From positions 186,001 to 250,000 of the forward strand of contig JBAJFG010000452.1 in assembly GCA_037903475.1 (NCBI GenBank): a stretch of 64,000 bases of DNA, read 5' to 3'. Under the pieces are notes generated by a model that was given only the letters and a program-made list of their open reading frames with translations, made no database searches and was not told the origin of the DNA. Positions within the stretch are counted from its first letter, which is position 1. Every line of letters starts with the position of its first letter. This stretch comes from Ancylostoma caninum. Its lineage: Eukaryota; Nematoda; Chromadorea; Rhabditida; Ancylostomatidae. A program made the position numbers and the translations under genes. This document shows positions 36,660 through 51,100 of the stretch, one piece after another.

Positions 36660-36966
36660 CAGTGGCAGACAAATGGATTGGGGGAGGGGGACGAGAGAGG
36701 GAAGCCCACACACCCTCCCCCGACAATGGGTAGCCGAATTTTCGAGATTATTATGCTTTATAGAAGAGAAGGAAGAAAATATTGGATAACCTTATTTTTC
36801 ATTCTTCATTTTTATTACTATTTTCAAAATATTTATTGCCAGTAATTTGCTCTTGATACATATTTTTTATTAAATGCATTACTCGATCTGGGTCCACGGA
36901 ATGGCAAAGTTGTCACTTTTTCCGAGCCACTCCCCTCCTGGTTAGCAATTCCCGCATCTGGCACTG
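36660..36966. repeat. Diverged hAT-type MITE
   Basis: The ends CAGTGGCAGAC and, inverted, CAGTGCCAGATGCGGG resemble those of the 32.8 and 43.5 kb elements. The interior shares the AATGGGTRGCCGAATTTTCGA block, an A/T-rich core and TCTGGGTCCAC. The target duplication is no longer readable, so this copy is older. Confidence 0.6.
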
Positions 36967-39090
36967 GTCGCCATTGCGGAATTTTAGATGGACCGATTCT
37001 GAAGAAAATTATGGCAAAGCACAGACGAGCGTCTTCGCGGAGCAGCCGGCGGTTTTTTACTTACCGTTAGCAGTATGTATTGTATATCTAGAGCAAATTT
37101 CAGGATCGATGAATGAAGGATCGACGAGACATCTGCACAGGTCTATTAAAACCACAGGAATGTAACGACATCAACTAAATTCCAGATCAAGCAGATGGTG
37201 GTTGGTCGAAGGGCAAACTGGAGTGGACGCGAATCTAGCTTATATCTGCGATTTCGTCCAATTGTTTTGAACTGATTTTTTCCCGGAAATAATGAACTAT
37301 TTCGTGTTCGCAGCACTGTTTACCCCACTATTGCTACTGATCCTTTTGGATCAATGTTGCTGGATAAAAAGTAGTAGAGAGTCCTCGCGCTTCAGTTCCA
37401 TGGAGAGAATTTTTTTCTTCGGCTATTCTGCAGTTTCAATTCTGGTGGGAGCTGCTCGTTGATGGGATTTTTAATAAGCTATAATTTCATAAGATGGCTA
37501 TACTTCGTCTGGTGGGACTGCTGACTGCTAAGTGAGCCTCTTTTCTGTTTCTTCTTGAGCAAACTTCTAGAAAATCGTTTCGTTTCCTCAGTTTTCCCGG
37601 AAGGAGGGGTTCAATTTGGGTGATATTGGAAGACAGCTTGTTCTCAATGTTCTGAAAATCTTCAGAACTTTGAAGGTTTTGGTAACTCCAGCGAATGAAG
37701 TGTCATCGAAGCACCACATCCTCGCTGTAGCTTTGGCACCTCATCGGCTTCGTCTCATCCATAAGCGGAAAAAATGGTCTCCGCCATCGTTGGTCATGCA
37801 TTTCATAGCGCTCTGCCAAAGAAGCCATACCGCGGACACTTCCGTACAGATGTACACCGTAGGCTAACATTGCTTGTCCCTTGCCAACGAAATATATACT
37901 GGTCTGAGCTCCTCTGCTTCTGCAATTATTTCCTCCTCGACTGTGGAATCCTTTTATCTTTTTAATTCGAAACCTAAGTTTTGCTCAGAACAGTCATTAG
38001 TTCCTGTCTGGCGAATGGATCCGCACCGAACAGTTGCCTCAGGCTTGTTTTTGGAGTCCTTCCCTTGACTATTAAGCTGTTCTTCACTCCTTGAAGAGTT
38101 AGGAGTGGTCTCAACACAATTTTGCTGAGAATTCTAGGACAGCTCCCAATAGTTTAATGAGAATTGTTCTGGAATGCAAAATTGGACAGATCGCTTCCAT
38201 TAGTATTCTTCTCAAGAGTGCAGAGCAGCAAATACTTACAACTGAATAATACTGTGTCTTTTCATAGCGTGTTTCTTTATGGTCGCCAACCAAATGCATG
38301 CTTCATAAATCAGATGAGTATGATCTTGTAAAGTTCACTCAAGCATGCTTAACAGTGCAGAACTGCACTGCTTACTTTCAGTCCGTAATTTACCACTATT
38401 CATTCCCTTCTGAATGGCCTATATCACAAAAAATCCGATTGAAGAACGAAACTATTCTACATAAATCCGAAGTCATTTCTCGCGGAGCGCTCAGGAATTT
38501 GCAACCATATATTATCTATTCCATTTACTCATACCGGAGATTTTATAAGCAACCGGTAATGATATACTGAATGCCCTTAGTTCAACCAAAAAATTCCAAC
38601 GAAAGTACCTACTCTTCACAGAAACCCTGCTTTTTTGGGTGATTTCCTGGCGAGCCGTTCTTCTTTTTTGCTAGCTTTGTTCTGTGGAAAAATATGCGCG
38701 AGCTTCACATGGTTTTACACATGATTTGGCATTTGTGTTTTTAACAGGACACGCTGAAACGGCCGCGAGCTTTATTGAGGCATATTAAAATTTATTAAAT
38801 AAATTTATTAAAACATATCAAATAACATACACGAAAACGATTAAAATTTTTCCAAAATTTTCAAGGAACCTCAGAACACAGAGATGGAAAAGAACCAAAT
38901 AAATGAGCACGGCAGAACCCTGACCTAGGAATGCTATCGGTAACTATGCTGCATTGTTAAGTGAAGTGAGTACTACTAAAATCACACAGCGGTTACTAAT
39001 GCACTTCTAACATTGTTCCTTCTACCTGGCTTCTGTATTCGATCCTTTGAAGCTATTCACATTAAAATATCCTTCTTTTTTTTCGAAATT

Positions 39091-39094
39091 CTAG
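39091..39094 (+). promoter_or_regulatory. Possible trans-splice acceptor of the TWK gene
   Basis: A T-rich stretch ends in ATTCTAG 18 nt before the chosen ATG at 39113. Nematode spliced-leader acceptors look like this and usually lie just upstream of the start codon. Confidence 0.4.
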
Positions 39095-39112
39095 CTTCTC
39101 TGTGGCAGGAAG

Positions 39113-42100
39113 ATGGCGAGGAAAGCAGGCGGTTTGGCAGCAATCACGGCTGGACAGCCTGTTGTAGAGCACAAGAGCGGTATCATGGCTGCCATCAGAG
39201 CGGTAAACTCGAAGGCATTTTCAGAAAAGTCGTGTAATTGAAATTCGAAAGAAGTGCAATTAATTGATGGCTGTTTGAAACCTGTGTTGTTCAAAACAGA
39301 GATATTAGTAGACACCTTTTTTATCTGAGAGCTTGATTTTTCAGATCTTTCGCTCCTCAGGGCTTCACATCGGCCTAGTGATCACTTGCATGATTTACAT
39401 CTACATGGGAGCTATTATCTTCAGATATCTTGAACATCCCCATGAGGTAAGTAGCATGTGCTTATTACGTTTGGATATTCAAAAATAAAGCGAGTTTGGT
39501 TGACACAAGTACACCTTCAAGGTAGGCAGTAGCTTCGAGGGAGTGAGCAGCCCTTGACGGGTGCTAGTCATGCACTTCCTTATCGTGAATGTTGCTATTT
39601 GCTATTTGCAGCTCCATACATACGTATGTACCTGTCATTGTTTCCTCAGTTCAATGAATGCTTGCCAGTATAATATTATATAAATATATACATATAATAA
39701 TATCACATAGACGTATAATATAAATGGAGCCTTTCAGACCCTGCTGTTGTTTTTGCTGCACAAGCAATATAAAATTTATAGATAGATTCATTGGTAACAA
39801 GCTACATCACTCATCCAAATTCACATATGTACATTTTTCTTATAGTGGAGCGCTTCACGATTTGCAATTTAGATTGAAATTCGTGAAGAAACATCTGTGC
39901 GATTTGAAGAATTGCAACAACGGTTTTTGAGAGATGTCGAGGAAATGAAGGATACGCTGGACGGTTTGTACTTCTTCAACAATCACGAAGATATTTTAAG
40001 ACAGGAATTTTTCTCTAAATCATTCCATTCTTTGTTTACAATTTGGCTCATGTACATGGAGCACCCTGTGTTCCCAATCTATCACTTTCCTTTATATGTC
40101 ACGCCAAATCTACGTATCTATCCGACAAAGATTCTGGTAAATTAACTCCAAGGGAGTAGTACAGGCACACCATACGTATTTAGTACCATCACAGCAGCGG
40201 CGAAAATCAACATAATGGCATGATCTTTATGGTCACACGGGGCCAAGTCAATAACAACTTAATTAACCTAATAGATCGGTAATATATCGTCATTTGCTTT
40301 TGCAACAGCTCAAAGTCGAATGGGAGGCGCGCCCATCGCGGCGGGGTGGTATTCCTTGTCTGAATCCCCTCGAAGCTTTTCCTCAGCACTACGCTAAGAC
40401 TTCAGACTCGTCTGGAATGTAACTCTCGATTTGCTTTTAAACACAGGCAGCGTAGCACAGTGTATCGGATTCAGATTGGTGCTGCATGAGAGTTAGCTCT
40501 CAGCACGGGGTTTTCCCTACGCACTGCTGCAGGAAACGCACTCGCTCCGTGAGCACATTCTGAGGCTTACTGAAGCGTCACGTTTGGGCGGCTGTTCAAT
40601 ATGAATTGAATGTAGCAAAGTCTTTCCTCACTCATAACGCTGCTCAAATAAGACTGACCGTGATGGTCATGTTGCAAACAACAAAATTCTAAGGGAATTC
40701 GCTCTGGACTGAGCATCTTTCAAGAACATAATAAAAAATTTGGAAGAAGATGGGAAGCAAGATTCTAACCTCAGAACTCTTCGATGCTTTTCACATCTAC
40801 TCCATTGTTTTGATAAAAGTAGAATCACTCTGTTATGAAGAGTGGAACCAGTTCTGAGATGACATCGCTGTTCCGTGCCGCAATGGATGCGCCTTCTGTT
40901 CTAAGAGCAAATGGCGACATATATCCGATCTGTTATGTTATTTGAGTTGCTATTCAGTTGGCTTCCTGCGGCCGTAGAAGCCATATCATTACGTTGAATT
41001 CCGCTGCTGTGATTGTACTAAATGTGAGGTGCAAGAACTTATGGCGCACCCTGTATATTGGTTCCAAAATAGGAGCTTTGAGAAGCTTTCACAAGGGTAT
41101 AAACACTACATAGATTCTTTCTCCAGTTCTAAAATTCTCGCAGCCAGTTCATCGGCGAGTTATCTTGTGGATGAATCTTCTTGAATTGTCGAAGACGTTG
41201 AAAGTCAAGAAGAGTCCATAGAATCTGAACAGTGTTTTCGACCTGTTCAAAAATCGTTTCTGTCCGACGAGCTCCACGAGTATGTCGGGAGATTTTCAAG
41301 TTGAAGAAAAAAAAACTTGAGTGAGGCTGACCGTATTGCTTCAAGCTATTTTCTCTTTAATGGTGGTGAATTAACTGATTGAGTCCTTCCTGGTCCTTGC
41401 AGATAAAAATCTTATTTTCTCCCTGTACTGTTTAGCAGTCTTTGTGACCGCCGATGCAGGTATATCGAGACATCAATCTCTATAACCTGTACTTGCTAAA
41501 GGTAGCACAACGAGGGTTGTTTCGCATAGCCTCGGAACTAGACCCGGAATAATCACCAAATTTCTCGCGTCCCTGGAGCTATTCAGGTGATAGCTGATAT
41601 CTATACTCGTGCTCCTTCTCAAACTCCGAAAAGTGGTAATTTGTAGTCTACAGCTCAGTTTCATACTCGCATATACCTTTGAAGTTGAAGGCGAGCTCCC
41701 GTAGAGAATCTTAATGTGAATTTCCTCCAGCAGTTACTATCATATTTCTGTTGGAGAGATTTTTTGTTAGTCTGCAATCCTGTGAAGCTGGTTGCTGCTC
41801 TTTTTTGGCTGTAGCTATAAGAGAATTCTCCTGTCATCAATTACATGTACTGCCCTCATATTTAGCCGATGAGTATGGATTCAATGCTACTCTGGACGTT
41901 CTTATCAACAACTACCTTGAGAATCTCTTCAAATCATTTGACAATCCAGTTAGTTCCTATTGTGAATCATTCAGTGATATGCTAGACACACGAAGTACCA
42001 TTTCGTATTGTTTACGCAGATCAGTCCTGGCACTATCATATTTTTTTTCTGCGAGTGCCGCTTCAAATATTCGTCTTCAGATTGCAAGGAATTACTTCGA

Positions 42101-45100
42101 TTCTTTATTTTACAACGACGGAGAGTACGTAGACTTGTGGACGATGGATTCATCAGTGCTATTTACTGCAACTACGTTGGTTCCAGTAGGTCTGAATGTG
42201 CATTATACAGAAAATCTTACTTTTTACCAGTACCATAGGAAACATGTGCAAGCTGAGGAAGAACTTATTCGTCATTTATTTTACAAACTTGGTCGTGTTG
42301 CTGCTTGACTTCAATGGAAAGAAGGTGCGGCAACCGTGAAGCTTCAAAGGCAAGGTCCGATCAAAATCTTGCCTACCCAGGCTTTTTCTTCGCTGGAGTG
42401 CGAATCATTTGTGTAATACGTACTTCAAGTTTGAGAGCTTGATATATGTGAGCTCTATCGCTAGATATAGAACGAAACATCCGAGCTGAGAAGAGAAGAA
42501 CTTTTATCCTTTTTTTTATCCGAGGATTACGGTAGCCGTGGGAAAACATGCTCCGGCCCACAAAAGCGGCGCGCATGCATATTGGACAACGATGGACAGA
42601 TACAGACAAACCTAACTAACACTTCGTGAAACCATTCCCACCTCATCAAATGGACCACCAGTCCTTTGAATATGAACTTTTATCCTTTTTTTTATCAACG
42701 AAAGGACATCTGAAAGGACGGATGCCGCAAACCCACAAATGCCACACCGAAGTTGTTTGATATAAAGCGTTCGCTGTGGGAGATTTTTGGATTGTTTTCG
42801 TCCAAGGCGTCCTCGAAGGCGACAAATTCTATAGAAATCCCGCAGATGAAATTCTGCTTGGATCTTGCCTTTAAATGCGTGTGCCTGAGCAATGCGAGTG
42901 GCCCAACCCTTCTTCATCATATGTATAGACGCACACGCTTCAAACATGCAGTAGCAAGCAAAAAGATTGCAACTTTTGGTTTTGTGTGTAAGTTCTCTGA
43001 AAGCTGAGCATAGAAGTTAAAAGTAAATACTCATAAGATCCGAAGCTTCCTCAATCCTCCGAATTCCTGTTTTTTTTTTAAGAAAAATTTTCTTTTGCAG
43101 AAGTCGAAATCTCTAGTTTGGCACCTTCCGCAATGTCTCGAAAATGACGTCTATCGTTGGGGTCTGATCTCGAATTGGTTCCTTTGTTCGGTTTTGATCG
43201 GACCTTGTCTTTGAAGCCTCACGACTGCCGTACCTTCTTTTTATTGACGATGTACATGCCGACATGCCTCGTTGAGCGCTCTGAATGGTCTTGAATTAGA
43301 TTCTTATTGAAGGATAGTGTCAAATGACATACCGAGAAACGGTCACTATATGAAATTTACAGCATTATTTATTATCTGGAGACGCGAACTGAAGCCATGC
43401 GTAAATGAATACAATAACACATCAATCACCACCAATGTATCGAGGCACATGAACATGTTGATACATTCAATAGTTCCTAAGAGTTTGCCTGACAAGATTC
43501 CAGGACGCTTGTAAAGGCAATGGCATCAAATGCTCATATCTAGTTAGCAGTGGCTGACGCAGGGAATGGGTCGCCAAATTTTCGGAATTACTTTACAATA
43601 CAAATGAAAATCTTGTATTGGTTTGTTTTTTGTTTATTTTTATTATTATTTTTAATATAATTTTTATTTATTATTTATTATTATAATTAATATTTTTATT
43701 AATTTTATTTTCCATCTGAGTCTCCAAACCGGCTGAGACCCCACTTTTTTTCCCACGCCCCCCCCCTCCCGCCCACTTTCTGCGTCCGCCAATGCTAGTT
43801 AGTAACAAGTTAAACTCATTTGCAGCTCTATATGTAAAGGATGTCAAACTAGTCTGCGAGCTTGCAACTGGGACGTAAAGCTTGAGCTTCCCTTTTTTTG
43901 GTTCGCGTCAGCGGAACTCCAAAAAAAACCAATTGGATTCGAAGTAAGCTTCCCTCTAAGGGTTTTGAAAATGGCTAACAAGTCAGCAATTCTCGTTCGT
44001 TCTATACTTTGCAAAGTTGATAGGCCCAGTATTTCTGCTCTCTCCCCATTACCATTGAGGCAACCTATACTAAATGACAAAAAATTTGGATTGTATGTTC
44101 ACAATCGTGTTTTTACAAGTGGTACCAGATAATCGTGAAGCAAAATTCGAAAAAAAGGACAGTAATTAAATTTCCGAAGTAGCTCATGTCTTTACATTTG
44201 ATCATGATCGCAAAGCTGAGGCTAGCAAAAAACCTCACGAACGGGACTCAGCTCGGAAATGATTTTACAGCACATTACATGGAATGATACCAAAAATGTA
44301 AGTAGATTCTGAGATTACCAAAATCATTGAAAAAGTAAGTGGATTCTGGCCCTAAGCGCGCTGCCAAAAATTGAAATAGAAGCATAGTAGTTGCTGCGAT
44401 CTATTCAGGATTTGGCCTTATCACTCCGTTAACATGGAAAGGACGAATGTTTCTTGTTATCTACGCTATTGTTGGGATACCGCTGGCGTTGGTTACTATC
44501 TCTGATATCGGTAAATTCTTCTGCGACGCGATCTTCAAGCTTTTCCGAGAGGTATGAAGTTGATTACAGATCCTTCTTTTAATTATATTAGTGATTCTAT
44601 TTGTTTTAGTCCACCACTTTCTTTATGGCTGCTCTAATAATGTTGCTACTATTGTACCCGCTTGCTGGTGGCGTCTGCATCCATAATGTGTCCCATTTAT
44701 CCTTGTTCGACAGTGTGTATTACTGCTGCATTACAATTCTCACAGTTGGGTTCGGGGACATCGAGTTAGTCACTTCTACCAATTGAAATCTTCTTAATGT
44801 TGTAAAAAATGGAAGGTTTTCAACATTTCAGCCCACCTATTCCGGTCCCTTACCTGATTCTGTTCATCTTTGTCGGTGTTACTCTGGTGACAATTTCAGG
44901 TTAGATTCGAATCCTTCACAGTCCAAAACTGGCTCGCATAAGAAGGATGAAATGTATGTCGAACGGAGAGGAAAAAAAGAAATAGGGTACTGTGAAAGAA
45001 TATAATGACCAAGACCTCTATGGAGGTCAAAAACACAACCCTAGCACAGGTTCATCAGGAAGAGTAAACGCGACTTCCAAGTAAGATTTTCTGGTTAAAT

Positions 45101-48100
45101 ACGGATAACCTAGATTGATGACGTTCTGCAGGGAACGGAAAAGTTTCGTGGGTAAATCACTACATGAGTAGTCGTAGATTAACTGTGGTAGGATATTGTG
45201 GGGTTGTGTACTAGCGGAATTACGATAAAGGAAGCTTGTGAATAACCTCTCTGCTAGAACGTGAGCAGAGGTGAAGAAATCACTGTTCCGTGCATGCAGG
45301 AGTGCCAGGAGTGCCATGGGAAGCGAGTCCCGCCATAAAAGTATATCTAAGTCCCTACTAATCGGCCAGTCTGCGCAACAAGCCTACCAGTGTCTATGAA
45401 TGTTGCCGCGTTGTGACAGATCCGGAGTGCCCCACACCAGGCGCTCCCGGCCTTACAGCGCTTTATAATGCAGATGTGGGGATAGAACTCCACTGGATCT
45501 TCAGAAATTGAAGATCATCCTTGACATCTTGTTTGACGTGCCGTGTTTCCTTTGTTTAACAAGATATACTTTTCTGACCTTCTGGGTAAACCTTGAACCT
45601 ACATCCTCTCATACGGTTCTTCTAGGAAAGATTGCCTTCTCCGCCTACCACTATATCTCATATCTTCTTTTCTTATTTAGATCAAATGACATCCACGAAT
45701 TATGCTGGGCATTTATTAACACTTTGGCAATCGTTCATACTCATGAAGAGTCCAGAAATTTTGTGGTGGCTTACCTTATTCACAGAATCTCTAGATCACT
45801 AGATCACTAGATCTCAGCAGCGTCTCACATATATTTCCTCGAAATCAAATAAATGAAGAAATCTCAATGGAACTCGAGAACGCAAAGAACTCGCTTCAAA
45901 ATTAGAACGATATGAGGTTGATCAAGTTGAGAATAAGCAGTGATGAATTCAATTCAGTGGATGTGATAGCGACAAATATAATCCACCAGGTTCACTACAT
46001 GGGAAGACAAATGGGAAAGGCCAAAGTTATCGCCGACAAAATGATACAGGTAATTCAGATATCATTTATGTATCATTCAGGTCGGCTTTTGTCTCGTGCA
46101 ACATCCCTATACGGAAGAAAACAGTTATAAGTTGCTTCCGTACCAGATTGGATATGATCGTCAGAAAACAAAACCTTAAGGCAGTCATGTATGACTCTAA
46201 TACTCAAAGGTCTCGATTCCGGTTGACGCGACTTTGGTACTTTTTCGTTCATTTCCTAGGATAGCTCACGGTATTGCATGTAGCCTATAGCGTACATTTG
46301 CAAAAAGCATGCATGTAAGGAACGAAGCACATAATACTGATTGGAGGCTCTTCAACGACGTTGAAACCTCCGTCATTCTATCAGAAATATTGATAGTTAG
46401 CTTGAAGAGTACAAATCGTGGAACGATGTCAAGATAGAAAACCGCTGCAGGAATCAACGACAATTTGGCAGGGCTGCTCCTGTCAGGGACGGATAAAGGC
46501 TCTTTTATTGTTACCGTTGGGTCACCGTGGGACGACAGTGATTTCGCACGAATAGAGCGCCTTACTTCAGGCGCGACGTTCGAGATCAAGTCAGTAAATC
46601 CAGCAAAGTGGTTTTTGGATCCCTTCATCTGATTAGCATATATCTAATGTTTTGATCAAGCTGAGAGACAGATCTCTTTGATACACGACTTTTTAGATGG
46701 CTCAGAAAATCAGCATCAATAAGGGACTGGGACTAGGAATGACACAGCTGGGCGCCTTTGCCAAGATGGGAATGATGATAAACGTGAGTGAAAACTTCGA
46801 AGCTTCATTTGCTATTGGTTACAGCCTACCTTACCTGAACGTCTGATAGTCTGTTTCGACAAAAAGTTGGTGTAATCAAGCCAAATGTGGTATTTCCGAA
46901 TGTCGCTAATCGTCTTTCCTATCTCTCTATTTTAGATACTGGGTTATTCATACCTGACTCTCCTATGCCTGTTCAAAATCACTTCGTAGAAGTGTGTCAG
47001 AAAACTGCACAGTACTTGGCTGCGAAAACACCTTTCTTTATGTCTATTGAAAACAGAACTGTGCATGATCGAACTGTACGAACAATATCCAGGAAGTTAG
47101 TATAATTAAGTTCTATTCCCGTTCGTCGTTTGTCTTCTCCATCAGAAACTGCTACCGGCCTTCTGCTGGATCATTCTGGCCTACTTTTCTTCAATTTTAA
47201 TGATATACATGTCAGCCCTTCATTCTTGAATTATTTCTTGGACCATTGAATCCTCTCCGAGCGCCTCTCCACATTGCGTATTGGATCATTGTTTCTGAAC
47301 AGAGACAGTTAACTAGTGAATGGAAGGGATCCTTTCCGTCACATCTGATTAGTGTCTTCGCCTCCGAGGTATTCACGCTGAGCATTTTAGACTGCATGTA
47401 GACGCTTTCTGCGAGATCTGTCGTTCTATTCAAAGTATTGATTACCATCGATGTGTTCGAGGCCTGTGTAATTCTGAGTTAAGGTGTCCTGGAGTTAACG
47501 TGTCCTGTCTGACAGGACATAAATATAGGTTACAGTTTGGGAGTAAATGATAGAATTCGGTAAATTACGAGCGGATGATTTGGTAGGGATGGGAAGGCAT
47601 CGCAGCAGCAGCTCACTTTGAGACGGAACGAAAGCGAAATGAAGCTTCGCTCCTCGGATTTGACTTGACATTTTAACTTACACGTTGTTGTGCTCTCATT
47701 ATATCCTGAAATCACCGGCTCGGGCCCCAACTGAGTTTCTGTTTCACTCGAGTTCTTTGATGGAAACGAAACAATATATGCCGGATGCAACCCGAAGCAA
47801 TCAACGGCATTCCGCAACAAAAAAAATTATTGCTTCAAAACAAAAACTCAGAAAGGGAGAATGATACCGACAAGGCGGGCAGATGTGAACGAAACTCTGA
47901 AATAAGAACAAAAGGCTAAATTTGAAAATGCGAAAGAACAACCATTCCGACGTTGCAGGGCTGAGCATCTCCCGGTACTGACTGCCATATGTCACACATA
48001 ACCATCAATATCTATTTCCGGCGCTCAAAATGAAACGCGCGTGTGTGTAATGTCGATTTCTGCGGTCACCGCCTGCCTGACCAACTCTGAAGTCGACTGA

Positions 48101-51100
48101 CGACCAATTTGGCGAGGTTTGTTCGGCAACCTAGGGAACGGGTTTGTAAACGAACCAGGCTAACGAATTCCGCCAAATGTCTTGCCAAACATGATGTCCC
48201 GCAAAATGGATCGCCATGCAAACCTTGCCAAACAAGTCGCCATACAAACCTTGCCAAATAGGTCGCCATACAAACCTTGCCAAATAGGTCGCCATGCAAG
48301 AATTGCGCTTCAACATTGTACGTGAGATTTCGCCAGGTACTCTTGTTTCCTCCCATTGCCAGGAGAGGCGTCCAAAATTACCACAGTGTTCAAGCTTTAC
48401 ATTTAATGGTCAGATCCAGGAATTGGTTCGGGTGAAGTACTTCCCCAAGCAGTTGAACCCATGACATCCATCGATTCCGTGCCACGAAATACGTGGGCGT
48501 CGCCGTGGTGTTCAGCCGGCTGCGCACTGTCGTGCGTGTTGCAGGGAGGACCATGGAGATATCCTCATTCAAAAATCAGGCTGTGATTTTGCCTAGCAGA
48601 CACTCCGGACTGACACCGGGACTCTCCTAATATACGACCCGCTTCGAAATGCGTACCTCAAACATGGGTAATTGGACCGGCTCATCGACTGCAAAGCCAA
48701 TGCGTCGTGTGTGCCTGTCCAGGAAAATGGGTCGTCAACATATTCTCTCGCATTTTGTCTTGCCAAACACCCGGAAAATAGGTCGCCAATATCTTCTCTT
48801 GCCATTGTCTTACCAAACACCCGGAAAATAGGTCGTCACAACATATTCTCTCGCATTTTATCTTGCCATACAGACTCTAGACCCATTCTCCCGGAAAATG
48901 TCTTGCCAAGCAAGATTTTAGCCCGTAAAATGTCTTGCCAAACACATTCCCTCGCCAAATAGGTCGCCAATGGACTTCAGAAGAGCACGAAAAATGTTCT
49001 TGCCAAATAGGTCGCCTTCAGAGAATCTTACAGGGAATATACCAAAATGAATGCTACAACAACACTAGAGGGAACCCAAACAAAAATGCTGTAGGCGAAT
49101 ATGCCTATGTAAGAGTGTAGGTTCCAAAACGCTTCTCACAACGCATGTGCTATACAAGTTTTTCTTGGAGAAATACTGTACTTTAAAAGCTGCATTAATT
49201 GAATTTTTGTGATTGAGATCTTAGCAGTTTTCGAGATTTTGAGGAGCTCAGCATCCGCATCCAACGCTGACATAGCGCGAGAAATGCGCAAAAACGTGGC
49301 GTTGTTCTTGTGCATGTGAATATGCATAGTTTGACTTTCGCGGCTCCCGCCACACGATTGTCATATACCTTTGCATCTGTGGCCAAGCCTAGATCACCTG
49401 TGATATAGATTGTAGTAAATGTAGCACTAATAAGAATATTACTTCATGCCTCTAGCAGAACACTCTGTTCGCTTCGCTCTGGGAATTTTAAGATTCGGGG
49501 TTGTGTGTACACACTTTCGAAGTATTCGAATGCAACTTCTATACAATATTCGAGCATGTACGAGCGTGTAAGATCTGAAATCACTCGAGAAGGTCAGCTA
49601 ATTAAAATGCTACATAGGAAAGCAAAGCAGCAGAGCACAGTTAACCTCATTCAAGTCGTCAATTCGAGTTTTCTGCATTCAGGACTTTAGAACATTCAGA
49701 ACTCATAAGCCTGAAGTAACAAAGAGCGAGCTGATTGGGATCTGTTCGGGATCAATTTCAGGCCTAAACCTTTGGAAACTTTGGAGGGAACAAATGCTTG
49801 AGAAATATATGAAATGTGTCGTTGAAGAAATGAATCAACTTCATACATGTCCTCTACTTCTTACTGCATTACTGCTAGAAGTGGGAATGCAAAATGTGAG
49901 CGGGAATGGATGAATACCTGTGACCTTATCACTGAAAGAGTGAAAAGAGTGCGGCGATTCATCGAACTGTTGCAAAGTGACTGGAGGTGGGATAAATGTA
50001 CTAGGGGACAATCACGAAAGCTCACTTTCTCGCGTACCGTTGCCCCTATGATCATGTGCACCGTTGAAAAGCATTATAAGTATAAGGCTGCGTGACCTTT
50101 TGGACCTTACAGTAACCCTACAGTAATTACAGGGCGGGGACGCGGGACGGCTGCGATGCGTGCGCTACCGCCGACGAGGGCGGGAGCGCGAAGAAATGCG
50201 GACGAGCTCTCCTAATCCCCTATGTTTAAGTGGGCAGGTATCTTGGGCGCTGAAAATTCGCACCTTGTGGTTATTTGACGTGCTGAAGACGAATTTCACA
50301 TTCAATTTGCACCAAGATGCCATCGAGCACGGCTACAATGGGTTACTGTAGTGATTGTGTTACTCTTTTCTTGCAAAGCTTTGCAAAAATAAATTATTCC
50401 TTGTGATGATTTCGATTTTCTTCATAACCATGGGGCTGTCCACAACTAATGTACTGCTTGAAAGAGCGCAATATCTTGAATTTGAAACTATTAAGAATAC
50501 GCTTCGTCAGAGACTAGTAGATACATTCCGGCCATTAATTTGAACCCATTGAATTTTCCGTTTTTTTTTCTCGACCTGAAAAAAAGAAAGGAGAGAATTT
50601 TTCAAGCGAGCTGAGTGCGAATTTCACTCCCATTTGAGTGCGATATTCCGGATTACCTTACTGTACAACACTCCATTTTGTTAAAGAAAGCAGTTCTGAC
50701 ATTATAAGAATGTGGTAGTGGCATCATTTAATATTTCAAGTGTATTTTTTGAACCCTTCCTATTTTCCAGTCCTTTTTTAGGACTTATCTCCATTGGTTT
50801 TTTCAAAGAGGACGGGAATATTCCTTAATTTGATGTTAAGAATCTTTATTGGATCAATAGCTACAGTTTTCGAAGTGTCACAGCATGAATGCGACCTCAG
50901 CTACATAGGGGGTGACAGATTTTCCCTGAGGAACCTTATGAAACAAAATGGCATGTCCTAAGGACGACGATATGTCCTTGGATGTTACCAGGTCAGGTGT
51001 TTCTAGCGCAAATTATAATGAGGAAGGTGACAACGTATTCAGTCACTTCAACGAAATTGTAATCGAATGTGTATAGTACAGATGAAAAACAGGCGAAAAT

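Larger units (their letters stand above)
33549..39094. other. Gene-poor stretch with repeat debris
   Basis: A small inverted repeat built on ACCCAGGGT lies at about 34244-34340. Two tandem copies of a 25-bp ACTCGTTGCTCGACACCT-containing unit lie at 34445-34502. ORFs up to 94 codons at 36561, 37616 and 38298 lack motifs and splice support. I see no gene. Confidence 0.45.

Noticed and set aside
41751..42308. Single 185-codon ORF as one exon
   Set aside because: It is two TWK exons (41866-41948 and 42081-42189) plus open intron sequence. The splice phases and channel motifs fit only the split model.
45027..45317. 96-codon minus-strand ORF inside TWK intron 8
   Set aside because: No motif recognised and no second exon; it could be old transposon sequence, but I cannot support a call.
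48131..48356. ORF of repeated [14 protein letters not shown] peptides
   Set aside because: It derives from the GGTCGCCATACAAACCTTGCC repeats in an intron and does not persist outside them.
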